Shown piece by piece: positions 59,883 through 64,000 of a stretch of 64,000 nt of DNA (position 1 is its first letter; each line of letters begins with the position of its first letter). Made by a program: the position numbers and the translations under genes. Below the pieces are notes generated by a model. It did not search any database and was not told where the DNA came from. It saw nothing but the letters and a program-made list of their open reading frames with translations. The stretch is from Margaritispora aquatica (lineage: Eukaryota; Ascomycota; Leotiomycetes; Helotiales; Discinellaceae), in contig VJWN01000014.1 in the NCBI GenBank assembly GCA_007644065.1, positions 1,116,001 to 1,180,000 on the forward strand, written 5' to 3'.

Positions 59883-60777
59883 CGTCGCGTGTGTTATGTT
59901 ATGCTTGGTGTTGATCTCGTGATTGATGCTAGAATGACTTTGCCTCGAAAAGAGAATTGGACCATTGGCTTCAATTAACGAAACATGGTCTTCAGATCTA
60001 TAGATGTATTCAAATTCTCGAGAAATTTCCTCTCAACGATATCACCGTCAATCGAGAGGACTTGCACCATCGAGCCAAGATCCCACCCCAAGCGCACGAG
60101 GAATCCAGACTCCAGCCTGGAGCACCACAACAACAACGTGGAGCGATAAGGGCGCACATCCTCCCAAAGCCCCTACGTAATCCCGCATGCCCACACGCAC
60201 ATCAGATAATGCCAACAGCAAGTTTCCTTGTTTAGATTCTGCCTACAGTACATACCAAGCTGACATGGGTGGCTGGACTGGTGTCTACGCCTTACTAGTA
60301 ATTCTACAGTGGGTACCGTGGGGTTTCTGCAGAGGCCTCGATCTGCAGTCTAGGGTTGAGCATGACAAGTGAGATCCTGAGATCGGACCACACCGAGGTG
60401 TGGTAGGACAAGTGAGGAAAGGTACAGCCCCCATTCTTGGGACTCGCTTAGTCAGCTAAGCGAGTACCCCTCCTTTTGGCGGGGTGGGGTTGTCGCCGAG
60501 CTAAAAACTTTCTTAGGAAATGTTCTTATTGTAAGCATACGGATCTTACTTGTTAGATAACTTGGATAAATTGAAAAGGTTACTTTAGATACCTCTTATA
60601 TGCTTTGAAACTTGAGCTATTGTTTGGAGGATGAAGTCAAGTGGCTTCACCAACACAATTTCCGAGAATGAAAAAGAAGAAGGAATTCCAATATTTGGCC
60701 CATGCTTGTTCATTTTACCTCGAGTATACTAGAATACAAACGCAGTGCCTAATATACACGCAAGATAGCAAGTGCCA
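59883..60777. other. Intergenic, no supported gene
   Basis: About 0.9 kb, AT-rich after 60500. No frame has a signature. The start side of the transferase gene and the end of the coiled-coil protein gene meet here. Confidence 0.4.
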
Positions 60778-61878
60778 TTAAACTCGACAACAAGCAGGCA
60801 ACTCCGCTAGCTCCTCATACTCTGGAGGTGGGAACTCCGCCAACTTCTCAAGCGCCTCCCTTCTCACATCCTGCAGTTCTGCTCTCTTCTTGACCAGCTC
60901 CAATTTTGCCCCATCAACCTGAGTCATTGATACCTCGACTCGTTTCTCTTGCTGCTTGATCAGCGCCATCTGCTCCTCAAGCGTCTTCTCTATGCTCTGG
61001 TAATATTCCTTCGCTCCAAAGACCTCGCCTTCAGGGCGGATGCTATTGGGTTTTGCCACGGACGTATACTCAGACTCTGCCATCCAAGTCACGAGATCCT
61101 TGAGATTCAGAGGCGTGATGGCGGGCTGCAGGAGGTTCGCGCGCGTCAGCAGACTTTCGGCCTCCGACATCCTTTCATTGAAGCCTGTGAGATAGACTTG
61201 CATCGACTCGCTACGGAAACAGGGGGAGTTAAATTCTTGCTCCATTCGGAAGACAGTTTGACGAGCTCGGTCAAGGAGCTTCCATGCTCGATTAAGGTTA
61301 TCGCACGCTTTTGCGTTGTCCAGAAACTGGATTTGGAACATGTTGAACTGCTGTTCCGCGGCAGCAAGCTCGTCCTCTTTCGCATCCTCGGCAGGGTAAG
61401 AAGGAGTGGGGCCTTTAAACACGTTGTTGTATAGTACGTCCAGCTCCAACACGGCCGCATTGTGAGCGCTAGCATTTTTCTTCAACACAATCTCTTGCTC
61501 CTTAGCCTTGTTCAACTCCTCTTTCAAGCTCTCCATGGTTCTCTGAATAGCAAGTTGCGACGCCAGCGCATTAAGCCACTCCTTCTCCTCCTTGGCCGCT
61601 TGATCCAAGAACTCTTCCTTCTTCCCACCAATCGTGTAAGCGAGGCGTTTGATTGAGCTCGCGTCGCGGAATTTCTTGTGATCGTTGTGTTCCTTCTCCA
61701 CGATTATGTTGGCTTCTGCCAATTTCTTCTTTTGGTTGTTTATCTCCTTGAGTAAGGTGGCGATGTGGTTTTGGATTTGCTGGAAGCCTGCGACGGACGA
61801 TGCGGTCTCAGATATTGTTTGGAGGAGCTGCGTGTTTTGGGATGCGGCTTCTTGGAGGCGTTGGTGGATGTTCGTCAT
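60778..61878 (-). CDS. Coiled-coil protein with C-terminal Cys pair
   Basis: Single exon; 366 residues from the ATG at 61878 (MTNIHQRLQEAASQN), or 406 from 61998. Nearly all helical with long heptad-like charged stretches (HIATLLKEINNQKKKLAEAN, SIEKTLEEQMALIKQQEKRV, LELVKKRAELQDVRREALEK), then a Pro-rich FPPPEYEEL and the end ACCRV. The terminal Cys pair could be palmitoylated and tether the rod to a membrane. No membrane helix. I do not recognise a named family, though similar proteins seem common in ascomycetes. Confidence 0.8.
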   Translation of the reverse strand: MTNIHQRLQEAASQNTQLLQTISETASSVAGFQQIQNHIATLLKEINNQKKKLAEANIIVEKEHNDHKKFRDASSIKRLAYTIGGKKEEFLDQAAKEEKEWLNALASQLAIQRTMESLKEELNKAKEQEIVLKKNASAHNAAVLELDVLYNNVFKGPTPSYPAEDAKEDELAAAEQQFNMFQIQFLDNAKACDNLNRAWKLLDRARQTVFRMEQEFNSPCFRSESMQVYLTGFNERMSEAESLLTRANLLQPAITPLNLKDLVTWMAESEYTSVAKPNSIRPEGEVFGAKEYYQSIEKTLEEQMALIKQQEKRVEVSMTQVDGAKLELVKKRAELQDVRREALEKLAEFPPPEYEELAELPACCRV

Positions 61879-62989
61879 TGTGAAGGATTGGAAGTTAGGT
61901 TTTGGTGTTGAGATGAGTTTTGTGAATTTTACCTGGGGGTTGATCGTTATTTTGTTGAAGTGTTGATGTTCAGGCAGCCGTTTATCGTACTTCTCCACTT
62001 TTTCGCTTGTTTCAAATGATTGATGGAATGAGGGAGATATTGAAAGCCGGCCAAAGGTGGAAGATTGTTGGTTGTTGATGAAATATGGTTTGATAAAAGC
62101 TAGAGCTAGTAAAAGACGCTCTTATGTACATGATGATTTGGTTCCGAGGTATGTTCTTGTGATTCACATAGATACGCAGACATTGTTGAATCACATGACT
62201 TCAGTACGAGAAATGATTCTATGTCACTGTAGATGACTGTGATGAGAATCATCACAATTATTTGTCATCCAAGAGTATCACTAGCGCTTCATGAATACAC
62301 ACATTCAACAGCACATCAAATGCTGTGAAGTTTGGGTGTCAAATGGAACCTGTTCTGCTAGTACTGATGTCAAGCACTTTACAGAAAGCAAAATAACATG
62401 TACCTGATGATCGTAGAACTGGCAAAAGAATGGCTACCTGACACGCAACCTGCACTTGATAGGAAGATGAATCCAAGGCGATCATTAGAACCTTTTCATA
62501 TTGTCCACAAGACCACAACTTATGTTTTGGTCTCACGGCCACCGTCGACTAAGTTACCAACCAACATGAAAATATCTCCAAACCACCTCCACTCAACACC
62601 AAGTCTTTATGCAAAATATCACACATCCCCATCATTCACCCCAGATTCCATGGGGAGGTCATTTGAGAGGCGAAGATCAAGTTGGTAAATGACACGAGCT
62701 CTTGGTTATAATTGGCTAGTCGCTCGCTTGCCCCCTTTACCCCCTTTCCTTGTGGCGCAGCTTAAATGAGCCGAAGCCGAAAGCGTGACCCCCAAACACC
62801 CCAACTTGATCCAAGATCAGATTGTGGATCTGAGACCCCAAACCCAAAACACACTTTATATCAACGTCAACTTTCGCTTCTCATGTGTCGATAATAGACT
62901 CGATAAGCTTAATGTCTCTGCTACACATATTTTGAACCGGATCATCATTACTTGTCTTTCATTGATGCTACAGTATACCATTAGTCGTC
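61879..62989. promoter_or_regulatory. Divergent intergenic region, coiled-coil protein / rhamnosidase
   Basis: About 1.1 kb between outward-facing starts. The plus-strand frame at 62398-62688 shows no motif. No gene supported. Confidence 0.4.
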
Positions 62990-64000
62990 ATGCTCCCACC
63001 TTCATTAACAGCGGCACTGACACTGACGCTCGCGACTATCCTCGACACCACCCACGCCTCTCCATCTCCGTCACAATGGCAACAAGCAGTCCTCAACTCC
63101 AACCCACAACAACAAGACTGGCATAAATACATTCGCTCCCCACCCACCACGACCGTACGCCCGGTACGCGTCATTCCATCTTATACAGTCGGTAATGTCA
63201 CGAACGCGAACGCCTTGCTCACCGGCAAAGGCGACACGATCTTGACGCGCAAAAAGGGCGATGTCATACCATCCATTGTCGTAGACTTTGGGCTCAACAT
63301 CGCGGGGTTCTTAAGCATCAATTTTGGAGGTGCGGAGAAGTTTGATAGTAAGACGGAGGGGAGACCGGGCGTGAGGTTGGCGTTCTCGGAGACGTTGGAA
63401 TGTCTGAGTGATGTGAGCGATTTTAGTCGGTCATATAATGTAAGTATTCCTTCTGAACAGTATAGATGATGCTGACTTTGATATAGGGAGATAGAATCAC
63501 GCCTGGTTCAGATCAGGTACTTCTCATTCTCCATAATCGGAATGTTTGTAAGCTCACGTGACTAGATTGCCGTGGCTGCAAAGCCATATACATGGACTGA
63601 CACGCATGAATGCGCATATGAGGACCGGAAAGTCTGCTCAGATGGCCTCCATGGCTTCAGATACATGAAAATCTACGTTGATGCCCTGACAGAAGATGCA
63701 CCGTACACCACTCCTTATGGTTCGGTCATGATTAACTCCATGAGTTTGAACTTCACCGGATTCCTGGGCACAGCTGATACCTTTACCGGCTGGTTCGAGA
63801 GTTCGGATGAGCAGTTGAATCAGTGGTGGTATGATGGAGTTTATACTAATGACGCATGTACGGCTACTTTTTTGAAGAATGATACGGAGTAAGTCACTTG
63901 AGTCAAACAAGCAGTCGTGCAGAATATCCTTTGCTACGTCTCTTTATCCCCTTTCCAGACCATAGAAAACATATCAAGACAAGTCACTGACATCTCATAG
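62990..64000 (+). CDS. Alpha-L-rhamnosidase (GH78-type), 5' part only
   Basis: The first three exons are 62990-63439, 63487-63516 and 63566-63888, about 267 residues before the window ends. A signal peptide (about residues 1-23, ending THAS) marks it as secreted. The family removes terminal rhamnose from plant glycosides and pectic side chains. Diagnostic pieces are IVVDFGLNIAGFLSINFGGA, GDRITPGSDQIAV (formed by the 30-nt second exon between two introns), GLHGFRYMKIYVDAL and the DTFTGWFESSDEQLNQWWYD segment that precedes the catalytic (alpha/alpha)6 barrel. A GTAAGT donor at 63889 opens a further intron; the window's last bases, TCATAG, are a plausible acceptor, so the next exon may begin at the base after the window. 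The catalytic domain is not in view. Confidence 0.9.

Noticed and set aside
1..64000. CRISPR arrays, bacterial operons or an intact transposable element
   Set aside because: No spaced direct repeats, no ribosome-binding-site-led gene runs, and no intact transposase, integrase or reverse transcriptase motif was found on either strand.

Overview
The window is nuclear DNA from a filamentous ascomycete (Pezizomycotina; the class cannot be fixed from sequence alone, but Leotiomycetes or a relative would fit). The evidence is spliced genes with short introns (44-160 nt, mostly about 50) using GT..AG borders and CTAAC-like branch points, fungus-specific families (HET, CFEM, fungal CorA-like, DUF1479) and an intron-containing tRNA gene. 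Gene models below were spliced by eye; junctions were accepted only where the reading frame and the family signature both survive.

Layout. 0.3-8.1 kb: FAB1, the phosphatidylinositol-3-phosphate 5-kinase. 8.4-13.4 kb: two divergently transcribed flavoenzymes, a halogenase/hydroxylase-like protein (-) and a Baeyer-Villiger type monooxygenase (+), sharing an 850-bp intergenic region. 13.4-15.6 kb: an AT-rich block with a decayed reading frame and tRNA-Val(UAC). 15.6-23.1 kb: acyl-CoA dehydrogenase, an RBR-type RING protein and a DUF1479 protein. 23.8-28.6 kb: a secreted Cys/Ser-rich protein, a VIT-domain protein without a VWA domain, a pseudogene with TAG nonsense changes and a frameshift, and a CFEM GPI protein. 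28.6-46.5 kb: a gene-poor accessory stretch with a small Cys-His-Asp protein, two CorA-like membrane proteins transcribed towards each other, a 34-unit AG microsatellite, small orphan genes, a long protein kinase and an unresolved locus. 46.7-54.5 kb: a four-helix membrane protein, a secreted GPI-type protein, a flavin amine oxidase and an MFS monocarboxylate-type transporter. 54.5-59 kb: a HET-domain protein and a divergent AAA ATPase sharing one 540-bp promoter region. 59.2-64 kb: a glutathione transferase, a coiled-coil protein and the 5' part of a GH78-type alpha-L-rhamnosidase cut by the window end.

How the genes may work together. FAB1, RBR, acyl-CoA dehydrogenase and the coiled-coil protein look like ordinary chromosomal genes. 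The two flavoenzymes could be tailoring enzymes of a small metabolic unit, but no polyketide synthase, NRPS or terpene synthase is present. The amine oxidase and MFS carrier, on opposite strands, may form a catabolic or export unit. The HET/AAA pair, the two CorA-like proteins, the kinase and the papain-like small protein are all classes that expand in fungal accessory genomes. Their co-location is the best candidate here for an uncharacterised self/non-self or stress module, but this is inference from location and family only.

Relics in the AT-rich blocks show in-frame TAG or TGA codons where CAG or CGA would restore the frame, consistent with repeat-induced point mutation.
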